DNA of 64,000 nt from Ariolimax columbianus (GCA_036924085.1 JAVGWX010000012.1:6311478-6375477); one strand, 5' to 3'. Positions 22,895 to 35,744 are shown, counted from the stretch's first letter. Program-made: numbers and translations. Notes: generated by a model not told the origin, from the sequence alone.

Positions 22895-23800
22895 TGTTCT
22901 CTGTCTGTGTATGTTTGCGTCTCTGTGTCTGGTTGTCTGTGTATCTGTCCCTGTGTCTGTCTGTGTATTGTTCTATTTCTGTGTCTGGCTGTCTGTGTAT
23001 CGGTCCCTGTGTCTGTCCATGTATGGTTCTATTTCTGTGTCTGGCTGTCTGTGTATCGGCCCCTGTGTCTGTCTACGTTTGAGTTTCTGTGTCTGGTTGT
23101 CTGTGTTTCAACCTCTGTGTCTACCTGTGTATGTTTGCGTTTCTGTGTCTGGCTGTCTGTGTATCGGTCCCTGTGTCTGTCTGTGTATGTTTGCGTTTCT
23201 GTGTCTGTCTGTCTGTGTATCGGTCCCTGTGTCTGTCTGTGTGTGTTTGCGTTTCAGTGCCTGGCTGTCTGTGTATCTTTCCCTGTGTCTGTCTCTGTAT
23301 GTTTGCGTTTGTATATTTGTTTGTGCATCTATCCGTGTATGGCTGTGTGTATGCCTGTGTTGTCTGTCTGCATATGTGTCCATATGACTCGCTGTATCTC
23401 TGCCTATTCATCTGTCATTCCAGCTGGATATGTGTATGTCTATGTGTCTGTTTGTTTATCTTTGTTTCTGATTGAGTGCATTTGTTTGAATATGCAAATA
23501 TGCTGTGTGCATGTACATTTCTTTTTTATGTCTGGGTTTCCGTTTTCATAATGTCAGTATGTGTCTTTTTCTGCCTGTGTATATGTTTGTCTGTGTATGC
23601 CAGCCTATGTATATGTGTTTGTGTATATATGTGTCTGTGTGTATGTGTATATGTGCATATGCATGACTATATGTATGTACGTGTGTATGCATGACTGTAT
23701 GCATGTATGTGTGTTTGTGCGTATGTATGACCATTTGTATGTCTTTGTGTATGCATGACTGATTGTATATCTGCCTGTGTGTGAATGTATGTGTTTCTGT
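22895..23800. repeat. TG-rich minisatellite, 56-bp unit grading into imperfect TG repeats
   Basis: Between about 22905 and 23330 units containing GTATGTTTGCGTTTCTGTGT and GGCTGTCTGTGTATCGGTCC recur at 56 bp (for example 23131 and 23187). To the right this decays into imperfect TGTATG repeats. Overlapping Cys/Val/Leu-rich frames of up to 235 codons are low-complexity translations. Confidence 0.93.
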
Positions 23801-24718
23801 CTAACAATCGTGATTCTATATTTAATTTAACGACAGACCAAAATATATGGAAGCCATTACTTTACCTGTTTAAATATAAATCTCGAATCTACAGCGAAAA
23901 ATTAAAAAGTGTGGCATCTACAAATTATATCGTTTAAATAAAATAAATGTATTTTTGTAGCAAATTATATATAACAAACAGAAGCAAACTGCTATTTTAT
24001 ATTTGATTAATACCACTAAAATATTGCTGTCACGTGGAACAAAAAATAAATAAAAAAACTAAACAGCACTTTCATATTAATGTACGTCTGCTTTCTTAAT
24101 TTATTTAAATTGTGACTTGATCGGAACGGGCACCAATTCCAGAATTCCGATTACTATGACGTTATGTTGGGCGATTAACTACATGAGGAAATATATGCAC
24201 ACACATTCACTGTCACGATAAGGTGAGAATGGTTCACTATTAACACAAAATTTTCTGATTGTATCAACTTAATTCACTGTTTCTGCTGTCTGAGAACACG
24301 AAGAATTCCACGAGAAGTGAACACTACAGGTGAGAAAGACTTGCTGAGTTCCAGCTCAACGAAATGGCTATCTTCTAGAAACTTTAATTCCAACCAGACA
24401 TACTGAACTATTACATTTAAAGATAAACCCAAAGGGTTGTCTTAGCGTTAAGGATACATCCCTTCAGCAGACGGGGCCAAGATGTGTACATGCGCAGGTG
24501 TCAGGGGAAGCACCACATACATGCGTCCCGATTATCTCCAACGATTCTCAAACAGTGAAACGACCAAACGACTGCTGATTTAACATCAGTATGGGTTTAA
24601 ATGTAGGTGCAACCCCACTCATCAACCAATTACTTCTGGGAGCCAAGAGTAATCACGAATTAAATCTCACTAAAGAAAGTTTAAGACACAAGGAAACACA
24701 CTATTTGCATACACGAAC
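23801..24718. other. Unassigned AT-rich DNA
   Basis: About 0.9 kb with no ORF of note and no repeat that I can identify. Confidence 0.5.
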
Positions 24719-25356
24719 ACATACACACACACACACACACACACAATTTCCCTACACGCACACTTAGACACACATACATACATACACAGATACATATTCT
24801 CTCACACACACTCACACTCACACATATACTCACACATATGCATACACATACACACGCATACATACATACACATGCACACACCCACACTTACACACACACT
24901 CACATGCATGCATACACACACACATACATACATACAACATACACACACATATATACATACAACATACACACACACACATATATACATACAACATACACAC
25001 ACATACACATATACATACAACATACACACACACACATATATATACATACAACATACACACACACACATATATACATACAACATACACACACACACATATA
25101 TACATACAACATACACACACATATATACATACAACATACTCACATATATGCATACAACATACATACACATATATACATACAACATACATACACATATATA
25201 CATACAACATACACACACATATATACATACAACATACACACACATATATACATACAACATACACACACATATATACATACACCATACACACACATATATA
25301 CATTCACCATACACACACACATATACATACACCATGTACACACATATATACATACA

Positions 25357-25431
<75 letters not shown>

Positions 25432-25885
25432 CAACACACACACACACACATATATACATACAACATACACACACATATATACATACAACATACACACACA
25501 TATATACGTACAACATACACATATATATATATATACATACAACATACACACACACATATATACATACAACATACACACACATATATACATACAACATACA
25601 CACATATATATATACATACAACATACACACATATGTATACATACAACATACACACACATATATACATACAACATACACACATATTATATACATACAGCAT
25701 ACACACACACATATATACATACAACATACACACACATATATACATACAACATACACACACACATATATACATACAACACACACACACATATATACATACA
25801 ACACACACATACATGTATACATACAACACACACACACACACGTACACACATACACGCACTCAAACACACACACAGACACACCTAC
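24719..25885. repeat. CA/TA-rich array with a pure TA core
   Basis: A (CA)n tract at about 24721-24745 leads into about 35 imperfect units of CATACAACATACACACACAT plus TATATA, mostly 27-33 bp long. A (TA)n run of about 65 bp lies at 25363-25427. Very long open frames on both strands (up to 384 codons, Thr/His/Ile or Cys/Tyr/Val) are low-complexity artefacts. Confidence 0.97.
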
Positions 25886-26171
25886 AAACCTCAGAGTGGA
25901 AGTGAAAAAAGATCAGAACGGGAAGGGGGGGGGGAGGGGGGAATTTGGTGGTTAATGTCACCACCGACAAACCAAAGAATTGCCCTGTTCAGATTAGAAA
26001 GTCAGCGAGGCTGCACCATTTTGTGACGTGAACGTATCAACAGTCCGTGCTGATGTCGGACGCACTGGGCTGTACGGAACAAAACACAGTACCGACTGTA
26101 GGAAACAAGACGAACGTAATTTTCATTAAAAAATCAGATCACAAGGAAAATGAAAGACACATAAACATTGT
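25886..26171. other. Unassigned spacer with a G-rich tract
   Basis: GGGAAGGGGGGGGGGAGGGG at about 25920-25940 follows the CA array. Nothing else is recognised. Confidence 0.5.
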
Positions 26172-26321
26172 GTGAGTGGCGCAGCGGTTCAGTGTCCGTG
26201 TTTAATGGCAGAGATGACGGGTTCAATCACCGATAACCACACGTTTCCCTTCAACCAGCTGCCAATTAGGCACAACGTCACAAACGACCTTTCAGAACGA
26301 ACGCTGAAGAAGAAGAAGAAG
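26172..26321 (+). mobile_element. tRNA-derived SINE with a GAA tail
   Basis: GTGAGTGGCGCAGCGGTTC (box A-like, 26172-26190) and GGGTTCAATCA (box B-like, 26219-26229) form a tRNA-like head. A short body ends in GAACGCTGAAGAAGAAG. The total of about 150 bp suits a small SINE. The GAA tail is the same simple repeat that ends the retrotransposon family at 20500-21575, whose own 3' end lies only about 200 bp downstream. Target duplications are not obvious. Confidence 0.75.
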
Positions 26322-26527
26322 TAACCTGTCAGAGAGAGATGTTGAAATTTGTCTAATGAGAGTTGTGCATGTGTCTAGCCAAACCTATCGAACAGAAATG
26401 ACATAGCACATAACATGGTAATCTATCAAGCAAGTCTTCAATATAGATAAGCTTGAAACTGTCCTTCAGTTCTGCAAGCCCATCTGATCAGCCATTGGAA
26501 GACACTAGTACATGCCTTCCACAGCCT

Positions 26528-26612
26528 ACCTCAGGATGACCGCTGCTTTCTTCGAACAAATTCAAGTTGACGTCTGACAGCGTACGAAGAAGAAGAAGAA
26601 GAAGAAGAAGAG
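26528..26612 (+). mobile_element. 5'-truncated GAA-tailed retroposon, 3' end only
   Basis: CCTCAGGATGACCGCTGCTT through GACGTCTGACAGCGTACGAA matches the 3' end of the element at 20500-21575, including the conserved TGA stop and the GAA tail. Only about 85 bp survive. No clear target duplication. Confidence 0.85.
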
Positions 26613-26634
26613 AATATATTCATATTCTTTTTCT

Positions 26635-26815
26635 AGGAGGTCGACTTTCCTTACGAATTTCATAATGATATTCCTTCCCTTGTAGGTCGACTTTCCTTAC
26701 CGCTTTCATAATGATATTCCTTCCCTTGTAGGTCGACTTTCCTTACCGCTTTCATAATGATATTCCTTCCCTTGTAGGTCGACTTTCCTTACCGCTTTCA
26801 TAATGATATTCTTTG
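26635..26815. repeat. 46-bp minisatellite
   Basis: Four units with GTAGGTCGACTTTCCTTACC and CATAATGATATTCCTTCCC; starts at 26641 and 26687 give a 46-bp period. The inner copies are almost identical. Confidence 0.93.
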
Positions 26816-26889
26816 TTTGGGAGGTGACTAGTTGTCCTTATGGTAATGAAGACCAAACAAAGCTTAATTGTATCCAATTTTACTATTCC

Positions 26890-27275
26890 CAACTCTACCT
26901 CACATACACGCCGGTGGGATCAAAATCGACCTCACCTACACGCTAGTGGACCCAAGCCTACCTCCCCTACACACTAGTGGACCCAAGCCTACTTCCCCTA
27001 CACGCTAGTAGATCCAAGTCTACCTTCCCTACACACTAGTGGACCCAAGCCTACTTCCCCTACACGCTAGTAGATCCAAGTCTACCTCCCCTACACGCTA
27101 GTGGACCCAAGCCTACTTCCCCTACACGCTAGTAGATCTAAGTCTACCTCCCCTACACGCTAGTGGACCCAAGCCTACCTCCCCTACACGCTAGTGGACC
27201 CAAGTCTACCTCCCCTACACGCTAGTGGACCCAAGCCTACCTCCCCTACACGCTAGTGGACCCAAGTCTACCCCA
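26890..27275. repeat. 31-bp minisatellite
   Basis: About 12 units of CTACACGCTAGTGGACCCAA with CTACCTCCC (for example starts at 27181 and 27212). Variants with AGTAGATCCAAG alternate with GTGGACCCAAG in the left half, suggesting a dimeric stage. Confidence 0.93.
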
Positions 27276-27365
27276 AGTGCAACGTCCACGTGGAACATTG
27301 TTAGTCTGTTTAAGGGAGCACATTAGCAGCTCTGAACTCAGACGTTAAACCTCGCACTTTAAATG

Positions 27366-28030
27366 TCAAGAAAATACAGATAGACTGAGCATGTAGTACA
27401 CATGGCTGACAATAGATAGGCTGAGCATGTAGTATACATGGCCTAAATTAGATAGGATGAGCATTTAGTACACATGCCTGACAGTATATAGACCCACAGA
27501 ATGGTGAAGTACACAAGACTGACAATAGATGTGCATACACATTGACGTAGTACACATGTCTGACAGTAGATGGACACACACCTTGTCGTAGTATACATGC
27601 GTGATACTAGATAGGATGAGCATGTAGTATACATAGCTGACAATAGATAGGCTGAGCATGTAGTACACATAGCTGACAATAGATAGGCTGAGCATGTAGT
27701 ACACATAGCTGACAATAGATAGGCTGAGCATGTAGTACACATGGCTGACAATGGATAGGCTGAGCATGTAGTACACATAGTTGACAATAGATAGGCTGAG
27801 CATGTAGTACACAAGACTGACAATAGATATGCATAAACAATGACGTAGTACACATGTCTGACAGTAGATGGACACACACATTGGCGTAGTACACATGTCT
27901 GACAGTAGATGGACACACACATTGGCGTAGTACACATGTCTGACAGTAGATGGACACACACATTGGCGTAGTACACATGTCTGACAGTAGATGGACACAC
28001 ACATTGGCGTAGTACACGATGTACATGACA
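27366..28030. repeat. 36/41-bp composite minisatellite
   Basis: Two related unit types share GTAGTACACATG and TGACA(A/G)TAGAT. Type one is 36 bp with AGGCTGAGCAT and fills about 27400-27810. Type two is 41 bp with GGACACACACATTGGC (27844 to 27885) and fills about 27840-28015. Minus-strand frames of 150-185 codons are repeat artefacts. Confidence 0.93.
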
Positions 28031-28619
28031 GTTGATGTACTAGTGCCCCTAGAACTAAGCATTCACTTGGTCGCCAATCATAAGGTAGAGAGATGGCTTG
28101 AGAAAAGCCCTTGGTCTACCACGGTACTTTAAGGCAAACCCTGCAATTAATTAAAACAACGTTTGGCAACCTGACATCCGACACAAGTGAAGTCTGGATA
28201 ACACGTTTCCAGATGGCAGATTGACACGTTGTTGTGAACCGCAGATATCATCGCGTTCCTTCCCATGTATCTTTCACCTATCAGAGAGTTTTATCATTGT
28301 AAACGTTTCGTGTTCAAGTCAAGGGACACATAATTTTTGTAATGGTTGATTCCATAGAAGTTCCAAATATCACTTGGATTTTGCCTGCGGAATTATAGTA
28401 TTTAATAATAACACTAACAGCCGTTACTCGAATTGCTGCTATCTACCTGGATACTTTACGAAGTTCAGTAATAATCACCGCTTACCCCTGTAGTCACAAC
28501 ACAGTTTACAAGCAACAATGTTACATCCAACAATAAAACGTGTATGCCATACCAGAGGTTTGAACACTTCGGATTGGTCAGTATATCAGTATAGAAACCG
28601 CTATTCCATGAGATGCACG
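28031..28619. other. Unassigned DNA
   Basis: Nothing recognised. Confidence 0.5.
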
Positions 28620-28682
28620 CACGCACGAACACACAAACACACACACACACACACATATATACATATATATATATATATATAT
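28620..28682. repeat. CA then TA microsatellite
   Basis: (CA)n followed by (TA)n, about 60 bp in total. Confidence 0.9.
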
Positions 28683-28949
28683 GACTAGAAGACAAATTCC
28701 TCAGTGGCGGTTGTTCCATCTTGGGTCCCAACTTGATCTTCAGCGATCCATATCTAGAGCGTTCCTCCTGACGTATCGTATGTGCTGTAGTGGTCTGACC
28801 GACTCAGTACACATCGTCCATCGTATTTTTTTCCGCGAATGGGCAGCACACTGATGCCGGCGTGTCCCACCTTTCATTTGAGCGCATGTCCTGCTCACCG
28901 ATATGTTTCCGTGAAGAGCTTCACCACTCGCCACTGATAGTTAACGTAG

Positions 28950-29125
28950 ATGAATATTCTGCATGCTCTAGTCACTTCCCAGTGTGACTTGCCTTCCCTA
29001 ACAATAATCCATGTGGCCTTCCACAGAAAGAGCCACTGTATCGTGCAAAAACAGGATTCGAACCCATACCTTGCGTGAGAAACGAGTGCTCGACCGCTCT
29101 GCTGCTACTGCGCCACTGCTAAACT
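28950..29125 (-). mobile_element. tRNA-derived SINE
   Basis: On the minus strand CAGTGGCGCAGTAGCAGCAG (head, about 29099-29118) and a near-perfect box B GGGTTCGAATCC (29053-29064) form a tRNA-like head. A body of about 100 bp follows toward lower coordinates. The 3' boundary is not clear and no target duplication was identified. Confidence 0.6.
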
Positions 29126-29984
29126 GCTCATCTATAAATTGCTGTTTTACTGTCTACCTATGTTGTTATCTATCCAGGTGATGTTACCTATAAAACATGT
29201 TTCTATGCTACAACTGTAAACTGTCTGACAAGCCTTTCTCAACCATTCTGCCGTGTTGGAACCAGTTCAGTAATGGCGGGCCAAGTCATAAGACATGTGT
29301 TTTATCTACAAACGAAAGTATGTTAGCTAGGTCACAAAGTTGTCAATGTAAAAATAGTTATCTATACTTTTCTTCTTCACTCTCATCTATATGAGGTACA
29401 TAGACCATCAACCAGCCCTCTTTGTTTTGCCAACCTGCTCTGTATCATTTTCTCCAACGCCTTCCTGCTGCTTCATGTTTTCCTTTTGTCAGTCTCTGAA
29501 CATCCTCTTTGTGTGTTCTTTGGCCTTTTTTGCGCCTTTTTCCTGACGGTTTCATATACATGTTTGTTTCGTCCTATGCTTTCTCTACTATACATGTCAT
29601 GCATGTATCAATCTGATTTCGCCGAAATCAAGAGCGCTGATGTTACATGTTCACCTGTATATTTCAATTTGAGCTGTTTTCCATCGTCCAACGTGATTCT
29701 CACATGACGATTCCTGTGAGGCTGTCGTCCATGACGGACTTGCTCTTTTGATTAAAGGCGTGTAATCCTATATACAACATAACAATGTATTAACTATTTA
29801 TATAGACTGGACTGATAAAAGGCCATAATGGAAGTATCAACCGCTCGACAGGAATCAAGTAGCAGGAGTTTATATACAATAAACAGGATTGCTCAATAAA
29901 TGAGAAACAGGCAAGAACATCAGGATGGATGTATACCTGTCTAGCATGTACATGTCCTGATGATCAGATGTGAAACATTGGCAA
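29126..29984. other. Unassigned DNA with short ORFs
   Basis: ORFs at 29197-29394 (a few scattered Cys pairs) and 29486-29707 (hydrophobic) have no recognisable domain and no coding support. Confidence 0.4.
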
Positions 29985-30330
29985 TAACCGCAGCGAACCC
30001 CAAAAGGTCAGCCACAATCCTCATGAGGGAAGTACTTAAGAAAGGTGATCCAAGTGACAAGAAGAGATAAGATCCTTAACCAGATAATACGACACGATCA
30101 ATGGCAACACACGCAGACTTGAGTGGGGCAGTGCCATCTGTAGTGGTATGGCCATGTCTGAGAGAGGACCGGACACCGCTGCAGACAAGGGAGGTCAAGA
30201 GTCGGGATCTAGCCATTCGAACTATAGTGGAATGAGAACATACGACAGTCTCTGGTGGATCAAGTAGTGGGCTAGAACCATGTCAGGCTAGATATAGCAG
30301 TTTTGTCATCTCTTTGGCAAACCTCTACAC
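29985..30330 (+). mobile_element. Possible decayed reverse-transcriptase C-terminal region
   Basis: Scattered frames give EVLKKGDPSDKK, then a stretch like WYGHV followed by ERTG, then LAIRTIVE, loosely like the region after the reverse transcriptase thumb (W-x-GH-V-x-R). Stops and frameshifts are frequent, and I hold this only weakly. Confidence 0.2.
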
Positions 30331-30334
30331 GTCA

Positions 30335-30612
30335 GCAACAGAAGGGGAATGGCTGAGGAAGTAAGGTAGAAGACTGTTAACCTCAGGGCAGACGGGGAAT
30401 GGATGAGGAAGTAAGGTAGGAGACTGCTCACATCAGGGCAGAAGGGGATTGGCTGAGAAAGTAAGGTAGAAGACTGTTCACCTCAGGGCAGACGGGGAAT
30501 GGCTAAAGAAGGTAGGAGTCTCTACACCTCATGGCAGAATGGTGGTGGCTAAGGATGTAAGATAGAAGACTCTACAACTCATGGCAGACGAGGAGTGGCT
30601 AAGCTAGACGAC
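30335..30612. repeat. About 50-bp minisatellite
   Basis: Five to six imperfect copies with GGGGAATGGCTGAGGAAGTA and AGGTAGAAGACTGTT, roughly 50 bp apart (30343 and 30392). Confidence 0.85.
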
Positions 30613-30911
30613 GTTGAATGGTGAAGATATGAAACAACATGAGATCAAAACAGTGTGAATGTGAAATGTATCCTTAATCAAACACTATCACACAGAGCTG
30701 ATACGTCTATGTCCACACCAGCGAGTTCGTTTCAATCAAGTAAATCATTTCAATGGCGCTTTTATTTCAAATTGAACTCAAAAGTTTACACTAATGGAGT
30801 TCTGTTATCTATAGTTAAGCTCTACTCTCAGATTGTACGTCAATCACTCATTTTTCGATCACAAATATACAATTTAAGTGTAGAGTGCTCAAAACTTATA
30901 CAGAATTAAGT

Positions 30912-31188
30912 ACGTGTACTACTGAATACGTATAAACAACTACATTCCACTGAATACGTATACACAACTAAATTCCACTGAATACGTTTACAAAAGCTAA
31001 GCGCCACTGAATACGTATACACAACTAAATGCCACTGAATACGTATTCACAACTAAATGCTACTGAATACTTATTCACAACTAAATGCTACTGAATACTT
31101 ATACACAACTAAATGCCAGTGAATACGTATGCACAACTAAATGCCACTAAATACTTATACACAACTAAATGAAACTGATTACTGTTAT
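30912..31188. repeat. 28-bp minisatellite
   Basis: About ten units of ACTGAATACGTATACACAAC plus TAAATGCC at 28-bp spacing (31034 and 31062). Confidence 0.93.
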
Positions 31189-32499
31189 TTTATTTAAATG
31201 TATTTTATTTTATTCGGTTTTCTCTTTTGGCGATGTGATATCGTATTGTTTAAGATCATAACATCACAATTTTATTTTATTATATTTCATAATCACATGA
31301 CTCGTTGCGGATTTGAAAACGGATTTCTAGATCCCTATGCAGCGATTACAACCCTAGACCATTCCAGCCAGAGCAAGAGAGTTTAGGGCAGGGGTGATGT
31401 TGATTGCTGAGAACAAAGGTACCTGAATGCGTGCCAAGGTCACTCTCTGTCTGGTCACTACGCCAAGGCCACTCACCGTCTCAACAAAGGGAATCGGAGT
31501 TGGGGAAAGAATGTACAGGTAGGAACTGACCACTGGCGTTTCGATTTGAATAGTTGGGGGTGAGTGTCAGACGGGAGGAGAGCGGAGCTTGCTGCGATAG
31601 ATGAGTGACAGGTGTTCAGAATAATTCGTTCCAATAACAACTGAATAGAGTCATCCCCCTGAGATCCATTTGTCAGCTCTGCTACTGCTTGAGTGTATAT
31701 AACAGGAGACAAAGTTTAGCTCAAGAGGCTGGCATAGACAGGGGATGAGGTGAATGTAGACAGGAGTCTCGTTTAGCTCACCGACTTAACTAGAGGATCG
31801 ATTGATAGACTGTTGTACGGATGTTGGAGAACCATTGAGTCGGGGCCAGTCGCTCAATTAGGTGTGTGTGGTTTTTTGTATAGAGATAATCCGAGGGAAC
31901 GAGGTATGTTCTACAGTTGTGATTATACGTAAAGTATATTGAATGGATTATGTACAGATCGCCCGCCTGAGGCGATTTGAGTGAGGAAGAGTTTATTGAT
32001 AAAGTTTGTTTAGGATGCAGTTAAGGAGATGTGTGTGTGATGTGAGTACGGCAATAGAACTGGGTTTTTTATAGTTGCGAATTCCATCAATAGCTAATGC
32101 TTAAAATTTCCGCTTTAGTTAATATTTATATCAATTAATATAACATAGGAATATTTAGTTAAGATGATATGTTTTGTATTGTGTTTGTAATTTCACTACT
32201 CATTTTTCTGGTATGAGTATTATATAATAAATATGTCATCTGCTGTGTGCTATATTATTTGTTGTGTGTGGTCAGGATTGATGTGGATGAGTGCGATAAT
32301 GTTCTAAGTTAGAATAACCCTAGGGCAAACAGTGAGATCTGCTACACCACCAAGCTGATTCAAAATCAAGTTTCGCAAAGTAAGTAGCGTTGGTTTTTGA
32401 TCACTATCCAGGCATACTGACACACATTTCATTTGGTACCAACAAAAATGACCTCGCTTTATTGATTACAAATTGTCCCAAAATTGTCCACAAAATATC
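31189..32499. other. Unassigned DNA
   Basis: No gene recognised. Short ORFs at 31198-31386 and 31473-31712 have no domain. GTCACTCTCTGTCTGGTCAC and a related copy sit near 31440-31475. Confidence 0.5.
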
Positions 32500-32632
32500 A
32501 TGAAAGTGGATTGTCATAGAGTTTGTATCTGCCCTAAAAATATGAAAGTGGATTGTCATAGGGTTTGTACCTGCCCTGGAAGTATGAAAGTGTGTTGTCT
32601 TAGGGTTTGTACCTGCCCTGGAAGTTTGAGCT
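32500..32632. repeat. 42-bp minisatellite, three units
   Basis: Three copies of ATGAAAGTGGATTGTCATAG plus GGTTTGTACCTGCCCTGGAA. The plus frame 32473-32655 reads a 14-residue repeat (MKVDCHRVCTCPGS) with three Cys per unit. It is probably a minisatellite by-product because there is no gene context. Confidence 0.85.
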
Positions 32633-34824
32633 GTCATGCTTATCGGGAATATTAAACACAAGATATGACCGTAACTAACAAAGTCAGGTCAATTAAAGTA
32701 AAGTAGTTTTCAGAACTTCTTACAGCAGCCAATCTGTTTGGCTGTTTAAAGTTTGTTGGCAGGTACGGTAATGTGCCATTACTTTCCGTACGTGAGAAGC
32801 GATCGTACACAGAAAAGAATCTCGTGTTTGTCATATTGGACGTAACTGGATTCGTACCAAGTCCATTATGATTGGGAAGAGACGTTTTGTCCCCAGTCCA
32901 CGCTACCTCCGATTCAATGAGATTAAATAGATCATTTTAATAAAATCGAGTGAATTTGATTAGTTGTGTTCATTAGGGACATCTCTCCAAGCCCATTTCA
33001 TTCTTGTGTGGAATTCTACGTTTCCACCTTCCAACTGTTGACGTGGTTTGTCTAGAATAAGTCTTCAAACACATTGGGCAACAATTTGCATGATTTTACC
33101 TCACCTCCAGTATCATGAATTGGTAAAACTAATTATAATTTCAGGTAGTCACTAGTAAACTTTCAGTAAACATAGTTAACTAAAAAACAGGTGGCCACTA
33201 GTAAACTTTCAGTAAACAAAGTTAACTAAAAAACACAATCCCGTAGTTTTCAAGTGCAGATAAGTCACCCATCCATTTGTCATTTGCTCGTCTACCATTT
33301 TATATCAGCATATATCAGGTCCATGTGTAAATACGGCGTTTTATCTAAGTAACTGTCACATGTCTCTTTTATTCTGAATCACATCGTACTGATTACCCAA
33401 TATGTATCAACATAAAACTGGTTCATTCATTAAGACAATCGTTTTTATTTGTTTTCGTCCGCGTATATGTGACAACTACGCTGTAGCCCTCGCATCGGAA
33501 AGTTTAGTCCTAACTGTTCTAGAACAATCTCCAGATTGTCAACTTTGAAACGCCTTCAGCGCTTTGCTATACTTCTATCCACAATGTCTAACACAATCCG
33601 CCTATTCTATCATAATAAATATCTGAAACGTGGTGTCATACTTATATCTTAAAATATTTAAAGCAATGTGTCTATTATATCATAAATTATGATCTAAAAC
33701 GTGATGCCACACTCGTATCTTGAAATGTCTAAAACAATTAGTCTATTATATCTATATATACAAACATAAGCCATCCTCCTGTAACTTTATATTAAAATGT
33801 CTAAAACACGTTCATTTGATCCAATAATAATTTATAAGGCATGCGTGTTAGTTGCTATCTTTTAAATCTCTAAAGCATGTGTCAATACTGCTGTTTCTCT
33901 TCCTTAGAACTAGTGTCCCTATTAGTCAAAGGAGTTGTCACACTCCTGTCAATATGTACAATGACATGGGCTTCATGTTACAGCTATTATTATTTCAATA
34001 TGCATATGAATGTATTTAAAGGCACGTTATTTGAAACGTGGAGCACACATTAGATCCGTGAATGTATATAATGTACTAACATGTAATTCGATTGACATTC
34101 TCAAGTATATTTCCACAATACAAATGCCGAGCATTTCAATACACTTCTAAGTTACTCAAGGAAGAATCTTCACAAACTATCTACTGTCTAGTTTTGCGTC
34201 ACACACATATTACTTCCGCTCGCCAAATCTCGGCTATTTTCAGCGCATTTGAAAACCACATTTGCTACCTGTAACCATCTGAAATTTTCAGCTTACGAGT
34301 ATTGCATTTCACAGAAAAATAAACTAAATGTCTCAGCTGACCAGGTACACAATCCATTAGTCTTCTAGTCCAATGGTTCCCAATGTCTTCAGTGTCGTGT
34401 GCTATCAGGGATCTATCCCTACAGCAGTGACATGTGCCCATTTATTATATTAATGTTCTTTTTCGATCATCGTAAATGTGTATTGCACCATGTTCAGTTG
34501 ATGCCTGAAGGCGTAGGTCGGAGACGAAGGCATACTACAATATGTTTAAATGCATACTTAGCAAATTCGATGAGACTATGAAAGCTGATGCTCATAGAGA
34601 CGTCTTCACTGTCCCTGGACGCTACAATATCGTTTGGGAAGTAGTTTTGTTATTGTCAACTCATAGGACACACCGTTATAACACTTGTATCATATCTTCA
34701 AATCAATGTAAGATAGCGAAGTCGATCAGTTATTGATATAAAAATGATTGTCTATACTTGTTTTTCTTCGTTGTTGTCGCCATGATGTGCACATGCTATA
34801 AACTAACTATCTATTAACAGACAT
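32633..34824. other. Unassigned AT-rich DNA
   Basis: No recognised gene over about 2.2 kb. A 49-bp segment containing CACTAGTAAACTTTCAGTAA is duplicated in tandem at about 33148-33236. From about 33580 to 33850 the words AATGTCTAAAACA and TCTATTATATC recur irregularly. ORFs near 34092-34736 are unrecognised. Confidence 0.5.
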
Positions 34825-35050
34825 GTCCTGTCCCATCAATAACCATCTCCAAGCAGACAAGACCTGTACCATCAAACAACCCTCTTCAAGCAGTAAGACC
34901 TGTACCATCAACCAACCCTCTCTTAGCAGACCTGCCCTGTACCATAAACCAACAATCTTCAAGCAGACAAGAATTGTACCATCCTACAACCCTATCCAAG
35001 CAGACAAGACGTGTACCATCAACCAACCCTCTCTTAGCAGACCAGCCATG
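34825..35050. repeat. About 36-bp minisatellite
   Basis: Six imperfect units of AAGCAGACAAGACCTGTACC plus ATCAACCAACCCTC, about 36 bp apart (34861 and 34897). The near-multiple of three keeps one plus frame open (34823-35170) as a repeat peptide. Confidence 0.85.
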
Positions 35051-35744
35051 ATGTGTTGTTATCAGTTCTTTTCATCTTCTCCCTATTCTACATGTATCAT
35101 CATCTCCGTGCATTCTCTGACCTTGTTGTCTCTCTTTTCCCCGATGAGCCCATATAATTGTTTCCCCTGATCCTAGCTGTAGTGTACAGTGCCTTTGAAC
35201 CTGTTCGTGTCTTCTGGTTTCTCTGAACCTCTTCGTTACTGACAATACAAACTACAGAACACGAACTTCCTAGCCGCTCAGAAATATTTTGCTGACTAGG
35301 TCAAGTAACAATTTACAGATTTGTCAACTGGGAGAAAAGGCGATATCATTAAAAAAAACAACATCCCCGTTCGTACATATCAATCGTCTCTTGATTCGAA
35401 CTGGTACATCGAGTGTGTATAGCAAAATGACAAACCCTCAGCCACGTACCTCGCTTTTTGAATCGCATTACCGTTCAAAGATACAAGTTATACGCGTTTT
35501 TTGTTATAACTATTTTTGTTTTTTAATGTGAAAGGCTGTCACTGAAAAATGTCAAAATGACTTAATAAATGACATTATGAAACAAATTTTGGAACTTGAT
35601 AGAATAGTATATAGAAGGCGTTACGTCACATCCAGGTTCCAATTGTAGATCATAAATCGTTAATGTCACAATCAATATGTGGCGCTGGCGAAGACAAAAA
35701 ATATAAATTATTTAAATCTCACGGGGATTCGTGATTTGAAGTTT
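35051..35744. other. Unassigned DNA
   Basis: An 80-codon ORF at 35289-35531 has no recognisable domain. Confidence 0.45.

Noticed and set aside
22833..23758. Cys/Val/Leu-rich ORFs that look like membrane proteins
   Set aside because: They come from TG-rich repeats with a 56-bp unit and are open in three overlapping frames.
24802..26026. ORFs of up to 384 codons on both strands
   Set aside because: Low-complexity translations of CA/TA repeats.
29197..29394. Possible zinc-finger peptide (CYNC and later Cys)
   Set aside because: Cysteine spacing fits no finger class that I recognise and there is no supporting context.
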